DNA of 64,000 bases from Streptomyces ardesiacus (lineage in GTDB: Bacteria; Actinomycetota; Actinomycetes; Streptomycetales; Streptomycetaceae). The stretch is taken from the NCBI RefSeq assembly GCF_003112575.1, contig NZ_BEWC01000008.1, forward strand, positions 434,001 through 498,000. Direction: 5' to 3'. The first letter of the stretch is position 1. Each line of letters starts with the position of its first letter. Positions 36,566 through 44,056 of this stretch are shown piece by piece. The notes under the pieces are model-generated. The model worked only from the letters and a program-made list of their open reading frames with translations, searched no databases and was not told where the DNA came from. The position numbers and the translations under genes were made by a program.

Positions 36566-37272
36566 ACCAGGGCGTCCCGGCGCGTGTCCACCAGGAGGTC
36601 CGTGATCTCCAGCGGCCGCGCGTACTGGTCGTGCACCCGCCGCACGACCCGCACCGACGCGGTGTCGGGCTGGAGGGTGATGGTGTCCCGGTGGTGCAGG
36701 GTCAGGCCCGCCCGGCGCATCCAGTCGTAGGCCCGCCGCAGTTGGGCACAGGCGACGCCGTCGGCGCGGTCGCGGTAGCGGGCCAGCTCCTCGACCTCGG
36801 CGAGTGCCACGGCGGAGAACGACGTCACGGCCGTCCGCCTGCCGTCTCCGCCGGCCGCCGCCGACGTGAAGCGGTGCATCAGCGTCGGCCGGCCCGGCAC
36901 CAGCCCCAGCGCCGCGGCGTGCTCCGGCGGCGGCGGTGCCCACACGACGGTGCCCCGGTCACCGGTGCGGGGTTCGGCCGACCGGGCGCCCACCGGGAAG
37001 ACGAGCGGCGCCGGACTGCCGGCCGGCGGTCCCGGCAGGGCGACGTGGCTGCCCCGCCGGTCGGTGCTGAGCCGACCGTCCCGGCGCAGCACCTCCAGCG
37101 CCTGCCGCACGGTCTCCCGGCTCACTCCGTAGCGCTCCGCCAGACGGCGCTCACCGGGCAGCCGTTCGCCCGGTGGGACGGTCCCGGCCTCCAGTTCGGC
37201 GAGCAGCTGGTCGGCCACCCTGCGGTACAGGGGCGGCCGGGGGGACGGGTCGTGAGGGGTGGTGCGGGCCAT
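36535..37272 (-). CDS. GntR-family regulator, HutC/UTRA subgroup
   Basis: A 245-residue protein: winged helix at residues about 12-80 (LYRRVADQLLAELEAGTVPPGERLPGERRLAERYGVSRETVRQAL) and UTRA effector domain (about 95-240). A DasR-like palindrome lies 63 bp upstream, indicating autoregulation. The neighbouring CE7 esterase gene upstream on the same strand may belong to its regulon. Confidence 0.87.
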   Translation of the reverse strand: MARTTPHDPSPRPPLYRRVADQLLAELEAGTVPPGERLPGERRLAERYGVSRETVRQALEVLRRDGRLSTDRRGSHVALPGPPAGSPAPLVFPVGARSAEPRTGDRGTVVWAPPPPEHAAALGLVPGRPTLMHRFTSAAAGGDGRRTAVTSFSAVALAEVEELARYRDRADGVACAQLRRAYDWMRRAGLTLHHRDTITLQPDTASVRVVRRVHDQYARPLEITDLLVDTRRDALVYEFTLPAAG

Positions 37273-37334
37273 GCCGCGCCTCCTGTTGATGACGTACGGT
37301 AGCCGCGCGGGCTCGGTGCGCCACCAGAATTACC

Positions 37335-37351
37335 ATTGGTCTAAACCAACT
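37335..37351. promoter_or_regulatory. dre-like operator upstream of the HutC-type GntR gene
   Basis: ATTGGTCTAAACCAACT shares the TGGTCTA-ACCA core of DasR/HutC operators (consensus ACTGGTCTAGACCACT). It lies between the esterase stop and the GntR start, placing it in the GntR promoter region. Confidence 0.65.
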
Positions 37352-37396
37352 GGGAAGTCCGGGCCGCCGGTTAGGCCGAAACACCACCCGCGGACC

Positions 37397-38365
37397 TCAG
37401 GCGTACGCGCTCAGCCAGCGCAGCTTCGCGGCCTCCTGGAACGGCCCGCCGCCCTCGTGGTCGTTGAAGTCGTACACCTCGATCCTCTTGTCCTCGTGCG
37501 TCCAGGCGTTGAACGCCGCGAAAACGGTGGACGGCGGGCAGGTCTGGTCCTCCAGCGCGGCCGAGAACAGGGCGGGCGTCCGGCCCCGCGCCGCGAAGTG
37601 GACACCGTCGAAGTAGGACAGCGTGCGCAGCGCGTCCTCGGTACGGCCGCGGTGCGTCTTCAGGTACAGGCCGACCTCCCGGTACGGGTGCCGGTCGGTG
37701 AGCGTCGTCGCGCGCGGGAAGTCGCACAGGAACGGCACGTCCGGCGCGACCGCGACCAGGTCCGGCACCAGACCGCCCACCGCTATCGTGATGCCGCCGC
37801 CCTGGCTGCCGCCGAGCGCGACCGTGCGGGCCGGGTCGGTCAGCGGGTGCGAGCGGGCCGCCTCGACCGCGCGCACGGCGTCGGTGAAGACCCGGCGGTA
37901 GTAGTAGTTCTCCGGAGCATCCAGGCCGCGGGTCATGAAGCCCGGGTACGCGGGCGTGCCCCCGACGGGGTCCGGGGTCCCGCCACCGCCGCCCCAGGCG
38001 CTGCCCTGGCCTCGGGTGTCCATCACGAAGTGGGCCCGGCCGGTGGACGCCCACAGCAGGTGCTCGTGCGGCAGCCCGCGCCCGCCCCCGTACCCCACGA
38101 ACTCCACGACCAGCGGCAGCGGCTCGGCCGCCGCGGCCGGCAGCGTCAGCCAGCCCTTCACCGGGTGGCCGCCGAACCCGGCGAACGTCACGTCGTACAC
38201 CCGCACCGTGGCGAGGCCCGTGTCGACCGGTTCGAAGCGGGCGTCCAGGTCGTGCTCACGGGCCTCCGTGAGCGTCTTGCTCCAGAACGCGTCGAAGTCC
38301 TCGGGTTCGGCCGACGCGCTGCGGTACGCGCGCAGTTCGTCGAGCGGGAGGTCGAACAGGGCCAT
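37397..38365 (-). CDS. CE7-family acetyl esterase, second copy
   Basis: This 322-residue cytoplasmic esterase closely parallels the one at 19642: LVVEFVGYGGGRGL, HFVMDTRGQG, nucleophile Ser in GGSQGGG, acid Asp in ALEDQTCPPS, and His in DFNDHEGGG. It deacetylates sugars or related esters; acetylxylan oligosaccharides are the usual substrate. It stands alone upstream of the HutC regulator. Confidence 0.88.
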   Translation of the reverse strand: MALFDLPLDELRAYRSASAEPEDFDAFWSKTLTEAREHDLDARFEPVDTGLATVRVYDVTFAGFGGHPVKGWLTLPAAAAEPLPLVVEFVGYGGGRGLPHEHLLWASTGRAHFVMDTRGQGSAWGGGGGTPDPVGGTPAYPGFMTRGLDAPENYYYRRVFTDAVRAVEAARSHPLTDPARTVALGGSQGGGITIAVGGLVPDLVAVAPDVPFLCDFPRATTLTDRHPYREVGLYLKTHRGRTEDALRTLSYFDGVHFAARGRTPALFSAALEDQTCPPSTVFAAFNAWTHEDKRIEVYDFNDHEGGGPFQEAAKLRWLSAYA

Positions 38366-38434
38366 CGAAAACCGCCTTTGCGGGGATGTGTCGGTCCGTA
38401 CGAGCGATCACACCGTACGTGAGCGCCCGAAGGA

Positions 38435-38478
38435 CTGACCAGGTCCGGGCGGTGCCCTGACCAGGTCCGGGCGGTACC
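38435..38478. repeat. 22-bp tandem duplication upstream of the CE7 esterase
   Basis: CTGACCAGGTCCGGGCGGTGCC (two halves, 38435-38456) is repeated once at 38457-38478 with a single change. It lies 70 bp upstream of the esterase start and could be a duplicated regulator site in its promoter. Confidence 0.7.
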
Positions 38479-38504
38479 CGGGGCCGAGGCGGGCGGGGGT
38501 GCCG

Positions 38505-39089
38505 TCAGGCCCGGCGGTGGGTCCACTGCGGCTCGGTCAGTGCCCATTCGCGGTCCCACTCGGCCAGGCGGCGCCGCAGCGTCACCGCGCGTACGGCACG
38601 GTGCGCGAGGAGCACCGTGAGCGCGGTCCCGAGGGCCGTGAACGAGCCGACGGTGGCACTGTGCTGCCAGATCTCGGCACCGTCCGAGGGCGGCGGCACG
38701 CTCCGGCCCTGGGAATCCAGCCACACGTCCACCGTGTCGCCGTGCCGGGTGGCGGCCGGCACCCGTGCCGTGGCGCTCTTCTCCGTGCCGTCGGGCGCCG
38801 TCCAGTGCACGGCCGCACGGTACGACTGCTGGCCGCCCAGGTGTTCCGTGGCCAGGGAGCCGGGGGTGCGGTCGACCACGGTGGCGCGGACGTGGTGCCG
38901 CTCGGCCCGCTGTTGCGCGACGACCGCCTGGGCCTGCCCGTAGCCCCACCAGGCGGTGGCGGCCCCGAGCAGCGGAGCGCCCACGAAGAGCAGGAGGGCG
39001 ACGACCACCGTGAGCCACGCCTCGACGACGTCCGAGCGGCGCCGCAGCGGATTGCGCCGCCAGCGCCAGCCGCGTACCCGGGTTCGCAT
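38505..39089 (-). CDS. Rv1733c-family membrane protein
   Basis: A 194-residue protein with two membrane helices (about 24-48 and 143-163) flanking an extracellular domain: YGQAQAVVAQQRAERHHVRATVV and VWLDSQGRSVPPP. Members are common in actinobacteria and of unknown function. The very basic N-terminus (RVRGWRWRRNPLRRRS) is cytoplasmic. Confidence 0.75.
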   Translation of the reverse strand: MRTRVRGWRWRRNPLRRRSDVVEAWLTVVVALLLFVGAPLLGAATAWWGYGQAQAVVAQQRAERHHVRATVVDRTPGSLATEHLGGQQSYRAAVHWTAPDGTEKSATARVPAATRHGDTVDVWLDSQGRSVPPPSDGAEIWQHSATVGSFTALGTALTVLLAHRAVRAVTLRRRLAEWDREWALTEPQWTHRRA

Positions 39090-39241
39090 GTCGACCTCCC
39101 CGCGATCACCGCGACCGGAGGAACGGACGGACGGCCGGGGGTGCGGGAGGGGCCGCCGCGCCTTCGTGTCGCGCCACGTGTGCGAATGCCCGCACTGGAC
39201 AGGTACCCAGTCCCGCGGACTCGTTCACGGTCCGGGCGGGA

Positions 39242-40018
39242 TCAGCCGAAGCGTTCGATCCGGATCCGGTCCACCGGCTGCCCGGCCGCCACCAGCAGCC
39301 GCGACGCGTGCTCCGCGAAGGCGTTGGACCCGCACACGTAGGCCTCCCAGCCGCCCGCCGGAGGATCGGCCAGCAACGGCGCCAGGTGCCCGGGGGCCAG
39401 CCGGCCCACGGGCACCCCGGCCGGTGCGGTGCGGGTGAACACGGGTGTCGTCTCCGTGCCGTACTCACGGGCGTAGATCAGTTCCTCGGGGCCGCGCGCC
39501 GACACGAGCAGGCGCAGCGGCACGGTGAGGCCCCGCGCCCGGTGGTGCCGCACCATCGACATCAGCGGGACGACGCCGGACCCGGCGCCGAGGAGCAGGG
39601 CGGGCCGGTCGCCCGGCCAGGCGAAGAAGCCGCTGAGCGGGCCGCGCACCTCGATCTCGTCGCCGGGCCGCGCCACCGTGTGGAACCAGCCGGACACCTC
39701 CCCGTCGGGCACCCGGTCCAGGGTCAGCTCGATGTGCCCGGAGTCGTCCGGCGCGGAGGCCAGCGAGTAGTGGCGCTGGGCCCGGTAGCCGTCCTCGGCG
39801 GTGAGCCGCAGCATCAGGTGCTGGCCGGGCAGGTGGCCCGCCCAGCCGGGCACGGCCAGCCGGAAGGTCGACGCGCGGGGCGTCTCGCGGCGGATCTCCG
39901 TGAGCGTGGCCGTCCGCCACGTCGTGGCGGCCCGGCCGCTCACCTCGATGCGTCCGGGCACGGCGAACCGGGCCGGGGGAGTGAAGGTCCCCGCCGTGTG
40001 CGTGGCCGTCTCAGTCAC
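39242..40018 (-). CDS. FAD/NAD(P)-binding oxidoreductase (ferredoxin reductase type)
   Basis: The 258-residue flavoprotein has the flavin motif RHYSLASAP, the GxGSGVVPLMSM NAD(P)-phosphate loop and YVCGSNAFAE at the C-terminus. It lacks a [2Fe-2S] domain. Its GTG start overlaps the upstream molybdenum protein gene by 8 bp, so it most likely supplies electrons to that protein. Confidence 0.85.
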   Translation of the reverse strand: MTETATHTAGTFTPPARFAVPGRIEVSGRAATTWRTATLTEIRRETPRASTFRLAVPGWAGHLPGQHLMLRLTAEDGYRAQRHYSLASAPDDSGHIELTLDRVPDGEVSGWFHTVARPGDEIEVRGPLSGFFAWPGDRPALLLGAGSGVVPLMSMVRHHRARGLTVPLRLLVSARGPEELIYAREYGTETTPVFTRTAPAGVPVGRLAPGHLAPLLADPPAGGWEAYVCGSNAFAEHASRLLVAAGQPVDRIRIERFG

Positions 40019-40616
40019 CGGAGTACCGCTGTTCCTCCCAGGGGTTGCCCCGCGCGTGGTAGCCGTTCTGCTCCCAGAACCCCGGCTCGTCGTGGTCGAG
40101 GAGTTCGAGGCCCGCGATCCACTTGACGCTCTTCCAGAAGTACAGGTGCGGAACCACCAGCCGTGCCGGACCGCCGTGCTCGGGGGCGAGCGGCCGCCCG
40201 TCGTACTCCCACACGATCCACGCCCGGCCGCCGGTGAGGTCCGCGAGCGGCAGGTTCGCGGTGTAGCCGGTGTGCGCGTGGGCGACGGCGTGCGTGGCGG
40301 ACGGCAGCGGACCCGCGGCGTCCAGGAAGGCGTCCAGGGACACGCCCCCGAACCGCACCCCGAACTTGGACCAGCCGGTGACGCAGTGAATGTCGCCCGC
40401 GTACCCCGACGCCGGCAGCCGGCGCGCGGCGGCCAGGTCCCAGGTGCGGGGCTCGGCCACCAGACCGCCCACCCGGAAGCTCCAGTCGGCGGGCGCGATC
40501 TGCGGCGTGACCTCGGCGGACAGCACGGGCCAGTCGTCGCCCGCGTCGTACTGGCCGGGCGGCAGTCCCGGCCGGGCGGCGCGCGGGCGCCCGGTGAAGC
40601 CTCGGGTGGTGTTCAT
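40011..40616 (-). CDS. sulfite-oxidase-like molybdopterin oxidoreductase
   Basis: A compact 201-residue protein with just the molybdopterin-binding fold: DIHCVTGWSKFGVRFGGV holds the Mo-ligand Cys, followed by HTGYTANLPLADL and GGPARLVVPHLYFWKSVKW. It has no signal peptide, haem or dimerisation domain and so is smaller than sulfite oxidase. It resembles YedY-type reductases moved to the cytoplasm; with the coupled flavin reductase it may be a two-component reductase. Substrate unknown. Confidence 0.83.
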   Translation of the reverse strand: MNTTRGFTGRPRAARPGLPPGQYDAGDDWPVLSAEVTPQIAPADWSFRVGGLVAEPRTWDLAAARRLPASGYAGDIHCVTGWSKFGVRFGGVSLDAFLDAAGPLPSATHAVAHAHTGYTANLPLADLTGGRAWIVWEYDGRPLAPEHGGPARLVVPHLYFWKSVKWIAGLELLDHDEPGFWEQNGYHARGNPWEEQRYSGD

Positions 40617-40696
40617 GCGGTGGTGCCTTTCGGGCCGTCGGGGCGGGCCGCCCGCGGACGGCGTGGTCAGTGCGTCCCGTCGTCAGTGCGTACCCG

Positions 40697-41221
40697 TCAA
40701 CCGTACGTGTCCCGGGGCGCTGCTCCGTCCCCTTCCTCGCCCGGCGCCCCGCCCGGCCACGCGTTGTACCGCTCCAGGTACGCGGCGAAACGGAGCAGGT
40801 CCTCGGCGGGCCAGCCGGCGAGCCGCTCCCGGAAGGCGGCCCGGCGGCTCTCGGTGACCTCGCCCAGGATGTGCCGCCCCGCCTCGGTCAGGTGCAGGAC
40901 CTGGACCCGGTGGTCGTCCGGGTCGACGCGCCGCTCGACGAGTCCGGCGCGCTGCAGCGCGGACACCTGGCGGCTGACCGTGGACTTGTCCAGCGCGTAG
41001 TGCGCGGCCAGGTCCGTGGCGCGGCGTCCGTCCCGCTCCTCCAGATGTCCGAGCAGGGTGTACGACACCAGGGAGAGCTGCGGATGCATGCGCCCCGCCG
41101 AGGCCCTGGCCCGGCGGGCGAAGGCCGTCATCTCGCGGTGGATGGTCTCCACGGCCGCGTCCACGGGACCCGGGCCGAGGGGGACGGTCGTCGTCTCGTC
41201 CGGTGTTCCGGCAGCCGTCAC
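40697..41221 (-). CDS. MarR-family transcriptional regulator
   Basis: A 174-residue winged-helix regulator: LVSYTLLGHLEERDG, LDKSTVSRQVSALQRAGLVERR and DDHRVQVLHLTEAGR. The GTG start follows GAGGAGG. A GTTG/CAAC dyad lies just upstream at 41242-41256. Its target is unknown; the molybdenum/flavin pair downstream on the same strand is a candidate. Confidence 0.87.
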   Translation of the reverse strand: MTAAGTPDETTTVPLGPGPVDAAVETIHREMTAFARRARASAGRMHPQLSLVSYTLLGHLEERDGRRATDLAAHYALDKSTVSRQVSALQRAGLVERRVDPDDHRVQVLHLTEAGRHILGEVTESRRAAFRERLAGWPAEDLLRFAAYLERYNAWPGGAPGEEGDGAAPRDTYG

Positions 41222-41241
41222 GGATCCTCCTCGCCTTGCTG

Positions 41242-41256
41242 GTTGCAGAATACAAC
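41242..41256. promoter_or_regulatory. MarR-type dyad
   Basis: GTTGCAGAATACAAC has 4-bp arms GTTG/CAAC around a 7-nt centre, about 20 bp upstream of the MarR start. It is a plausible autoregulatory site. Confidence 0.45.
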
Positions 41257-41363
41257 TCGGCCGCAGGACCGCTCCCGTCGCCTCCGTCGGGCAGCCACCG
41301 GCGCCTGATCATTGCGGTAGTGTGACCGGCGGCCGCGGACCGCCCCGGCCGCCGGACGACTGG

Positions 41364-41441
41364 GAGGTGAGACCGATTTCCGCTGTGTCGGCCCGGGTGC
41401 TCTCACCTCACGGCAGTGCGGTCACCGGAACCGAGTGACCG
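41364..41441 (+). promoter_or_regulatory. hairpin-rich leader before the PrmC-like gene
   Basis: GAGGTGAGA (41364-41372) pairs with TCTCACCTC (41401-41409), and CGGTCAC (41419-41425) pairs with GTGACCG (41435-41441). A TAGTGT hexamer at 41318-41323 could be the -10, giving a leader of about 150 nt. Function unknown. Confidence 0.4.
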
Positions 41442-41480
41442 GGAGAGCGCCCTTCGGTTCCCGAAAGGCTCTCGGCTTCC

Positions 41481-42320
41481 ATGCCTCCCACCGTTCCCGC
41501 TTCGCCTTCGTCTTCGCCGTCCCCCGATTCCTCCCTCTTCTCGGGACCCTTCCCGTCGCGTGACTCCGTCGTGGCCGCGCTGCGCGCCGCGGGGTGCGTC
41601 TTCGCCGAGGACGAGGCCGCGCTCCTCCTGGACGCGGCCCGCACCCCGGCGGAACTCACCACGCTGGTCGAGCGCCGCGTCAGCGGCCTGCCCCTGGAAC
41701 TCGTCGTGGGCTGGGCCGGGTTCCGGGGCCTGCGCATCGCCGTCGCCCCCGGCGTCTTCGTGCCCCGCCGCCGCACCGAGTTCCTGGTCTCCGAGGCCCT
41801 GGCCCACGCGCCGCACGCGGGCGTCGTCGTCGACCTGTGCTGCGGGTCGGGCGCCGTCGGCCTGGCCCTGGCCGCCGCCCTGGACCGGCCCGAGGTGCAC
41901 GCCGCCGACGTCGACCCGGCCGCCGTGCGCTGCGCCCGCGGCAACCTCGCCGACGTGGGCGGCCGGGTGTACGCCGGTGACCTGTTCGACGCGCTGCCCG
42001 ACGCGCTGCGCGGCCGGGTGGACATCCTCGCGGCCAACGTGCCCTACGTCCCCACCGGCGAGGTCGCCCTGCTGCCCGCCGAGGCCCGCGACCACGAACC
42101 GCTGGTCGCGCTCGACGGCGGCGGCGACGGGCTCGACGTGCTGCGCAGGGTCGCGGCCGGGGCGCCGGGCTGGCTCGCGCCGGGCGGCTGCCTCCTGGTC
42201 GAGACGAGCGAACGCCAGGCCGCCGACGCCGTGGACACCTTCACCCGGGCCGGCCTGCGGACCCGCCTCGCGGTCTGCGAGGACCTGTACGCCCACGTGG
42301 TGACCGGCGTCAAGGGCTGA
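41481..42320 (+). CDS. putative protein N5-glutamine methyltransferase (HemK/PrmC-like)
   Basis: The 279-residue SAM-dependent enzyme has a helical N-terminal domain (DEAALLLDAARTPAEL...LPLELVVGWAGFRG), FVPRRRTEFLV, motif I VVDLCCGSGAVGLAL and the NPPY position as NVPYV. Val for Pro departs from release-factor methyltransferases, so the target glutamine protein is uncertain. A Ser/Pro-rich N-terminal tail precedes the domain. Confidence 0.82.
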   Translation: MPPTVPASPSSSPSPDSSLFSGPFPSRDSVVAALRAAGCVFAEDEAALLLDAARTPAELTTLVERRVSGLPLELVVGWAGFRGLRIAVAPGVFVPRRRTEFLVSEALAHAPHAGVVVDLCCGSGAVGLALAAALDRPEVHAADVDPAAVRCARGNLADVGGRVYAGDLFDALPDALRGRVDILAANVPYVPTGEVALLPAEARDHEPLVALDGGGDGLDVLRRVAAGAPGWLAPGGCLLVETSERQAADAVDTFTRAGLRTRLAVCEDLYAHVVTGVKG

Positions 42321-42528
42321 TCCCCGCCCTCATCGCCGGGCCGGCGGCGTGGCCCGGCGGTGAGGAGGGCCGCGTCGTCGGAGTTCTCCGGTTCCGTCTC
42401 CCCGGGGCGGGGGTGCCGCACGACCGCACGCAGCGCGTCCGGAGTTGCCCTGTACATGACCGTGCGGGCGGTCCAGACTTACGCCGGAGCACCCCGTGCC
42501 CACCCCCGCCCCCCACCGAGGAGCCCCC

Positions 42529-43410
42529 ATGCCCCTGCGTGCCCGGCAACGTTGTCACACCGTCCTGACCGGACTCGCCGTCCTCGCCCTCTCCCTCGCC
42601 CTCGCCGGTCCGGCGCACGCGGACGCTCCCGCCGCCGACACCTGGACCGAGGTGGGCTCCGACCGCGCCGACCCGCTGACCGAGAGCCAGGGCCTGGCCT
42701 CGGTCGAGGTCCCGGCGGGCAGCCCCAACCGCTACACCGGCATCGGCACCGTGCCGCTCGCCCTGAGCGTCCGGGGCTGGAACCACGTCGGCGACCCGGA
42801 CGCCTCCTACGACGGCCACTACGTCGAGCCGTACCAGCGCGACGACGGGAACACGAAGATGTTCCGCGTCCAGGCGCCGGACGGCAGTTGGTCGGAGTAC
42901 GTGCACACGCTGAGCGCGGGGGAGGCGCGGAACAACTCGTGGGCGGCGATCTCGCCCGACGGCCAGTGGATGCTGGCGGGCGAGTGGGGCACGATGAACC
43001 GCCTGCTGGTCTTCCCCACCCCCGGCGTCAACCCCGCCACCTCGCCCTCGGCGGACCTCCCGCAGGCGGCCACCGTCCGCCTGGACCGCGCCGTGCGCGA
43101 CGTCCAGGGCTGCGACTTCCTGGACGCCACCACACTGCTGTGCTCCTCCGACGACCCGGAGGGCACCCTCTTCGGCATGACCAAGCCACTGCTGCGGATC
43201 GACCTGTCGGCGCCGCCGAACGGCACGGCCGACGTCACCGGACAGGTGACCGCACTGCGGCAGTTGCCCCTGCGCAGCGCCTGCTCGGGCGCCTTCGAGG
43301 CGGAGGGCGTCGACTACGACCGGCGCACCGGCACCCTGCGCGTGATCGTCGTGTCGCCCGGCTTCTGCGTGCTGACCGACAGCAAGACGTACCGGTTCAC
43401 GCGGGGCTGA
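42529..43410 (+). CDS. secreted protein of unknown function
   Basis: The 293-residue protein has a signal peptide (RQRCHTVLTGLAVLALSLALAG cut after AHADA in two parts) and a mature region with beta-propeller-like repeats: FRVQAPDGSW, ISPDGQWMLAGEWG and VEGVDYD-like EGVDYDRRTG. Two Cys pairs (near QGCDFL/LLCSSD and RSACSG/GFCVLT) could form disulfides. I do not recognise the family. GAGGAG lies 5 nt before the ATG. Confidence 0.7.
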   Translation: MPLRARQRCHTVLTGLAVLALSLALAGPAHADAPAADTWTEVGSDRADPLTESQGLASVEVPAGSPNRYTGIGTVPLALSVRGWNHVGDPDASYDGHYVEPYQRDDGNTKMFRVQAPDGSWSEYVHTLSAGEARNNSWAAISPDGQWMLAGEWGTMNRLLVFPTPGVNPATSPSADLPQAATVRLDRAVRDVQGCDFLDATTLLCSSDDPEGTLFGMTKPLLRIDLSAPPNGTADVTGQVTALRQLPLRSACSGAFEAEGVDYDRRTGTLRVIVVSPGFCVLTDSKTYRFTRG

Positions 43411-43464
43411 ACCGGCCCCCTTCGCGCCGGGCGGCGGGTGGTGCTTTTCTGGTGGTAGCGGCCT

Positions 43465-43548
43465 ATTGGTGCCAGCCCACCGGTGCCAGTCCATCGGTGC
43501 CGGTCCACTGGTGTCAGCCCACTGGTATCGGCCCACTGGTGTCGGCCC
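43465..43548. repeat. 14-bp minisatellite, six copies
   Basis: Six tandem 14-bp units (first ATTGGTGCCAGCCC, last ACTGGTGTCGGCCC) run without gaps from 43465 to 43548, with drift mainly at positions 2-3, 7-8 and 10-12. Unit junctions create CACYGGTG dyads. The array ends 25 bp before the next gene start. The period is not a multiple of 3, so it is not coding. Confidence 0.92.
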
Positions 43549-43573
43549 ACGACCACGAGAGGGAGCGATCACG

Positions 43574-43945
43574 ATGGACGGTGAGCGACTGCATCCGGAG
43601 TCCGTCTCGGTGGAGCTGAGCGGATGCAGCAAGGAGGACGCCCGGACCGTGTTCGACACCCTGTGTGCGTGCTTCTCCTCCGACCGGCACGCGGGCGACG
43701 CGACCCGGGAGTACGACGAGGTGCGCCCGACGGTGTGGCTCGGCACCTTCGACGTGGCCGACGCCCGGCGGGGCGCGTGCGACCCCGCCCGGCTCGGGGC
43801 GTCCGTCGAGGCCGACGTGCAGGGCGGCTACTGGGCGATCGAGCAGTTCCGCACCACCCTGGACTCCCTGTTCACCGTGCACGACCTGAGCACGGCCTCC
43901 GGGGACCAGGAGCGGGAGCTGCACGTACGGCTCGAGAGTCACTGA
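43574..43945 (+). CDS. hypothetical protein downstream of a minisatellite
   Basis: A 123-residue acidic soluble protein: ESVSVELSGCSKEDARTVFDTLCACFSSDR at the start, then VWLGTFDVADARRG and ADVQGGYWAIEQFRTTLDSLF. I do not recognise a family. The ATG at 43574 follows GAGGGAG. The frame remains open upstream through the repeat array, but that part has no coding character. Confidence 0.7.
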   Translation: MDGERLHPESVSVELSGCSKEDARTVFDTLCACFSSDRHAGDATREYDEVRPTVWLGTFDVADARRGACDPARLGASVEADVQGGYWAIEQFRTTLDSLFTVHDLSTASGDQERELHVRLESH

Positions 43946-43987
43946 GCCGCTTCCTCCGGGCGCGGTGAGGTGTGCGCCACCCTGTTA

Positions 43988-44026
43988 TGCAACTTGTTGC
44001 ACAATGGGGCGGCGGTCCTCTACAAC
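43988..44026 (+). promoter_or_regulatory. fadH promoter with overlapping palindrome
   Basis: TGCAACTTGTTGCA (43988-44001) has 6-bp perfect arms and overlaps a -35-like TTGCAC (43997-44002). TACAAC follows after 18 nt (44021-44026). The dyad is of the type bound by MarR or TetR proteins; the PadR gene downstream is another candidate. Confidence 0.58.
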
Positions 44027-44056
44027 AGAGGCACCACACCGCGCACGGAGGGCCCG

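Noticed and set aside
43465..43548. CRISPR array
   Set aside because: Units are 14 bp, contiguous, without spacers, and no cas genes are present.
43466..43573. Coding extension of the hypothetical protein through the 14-bp repeats
   Set aside because: The repeat period is not a multiple of three and a good start with GAGGGAG exists at 43574.
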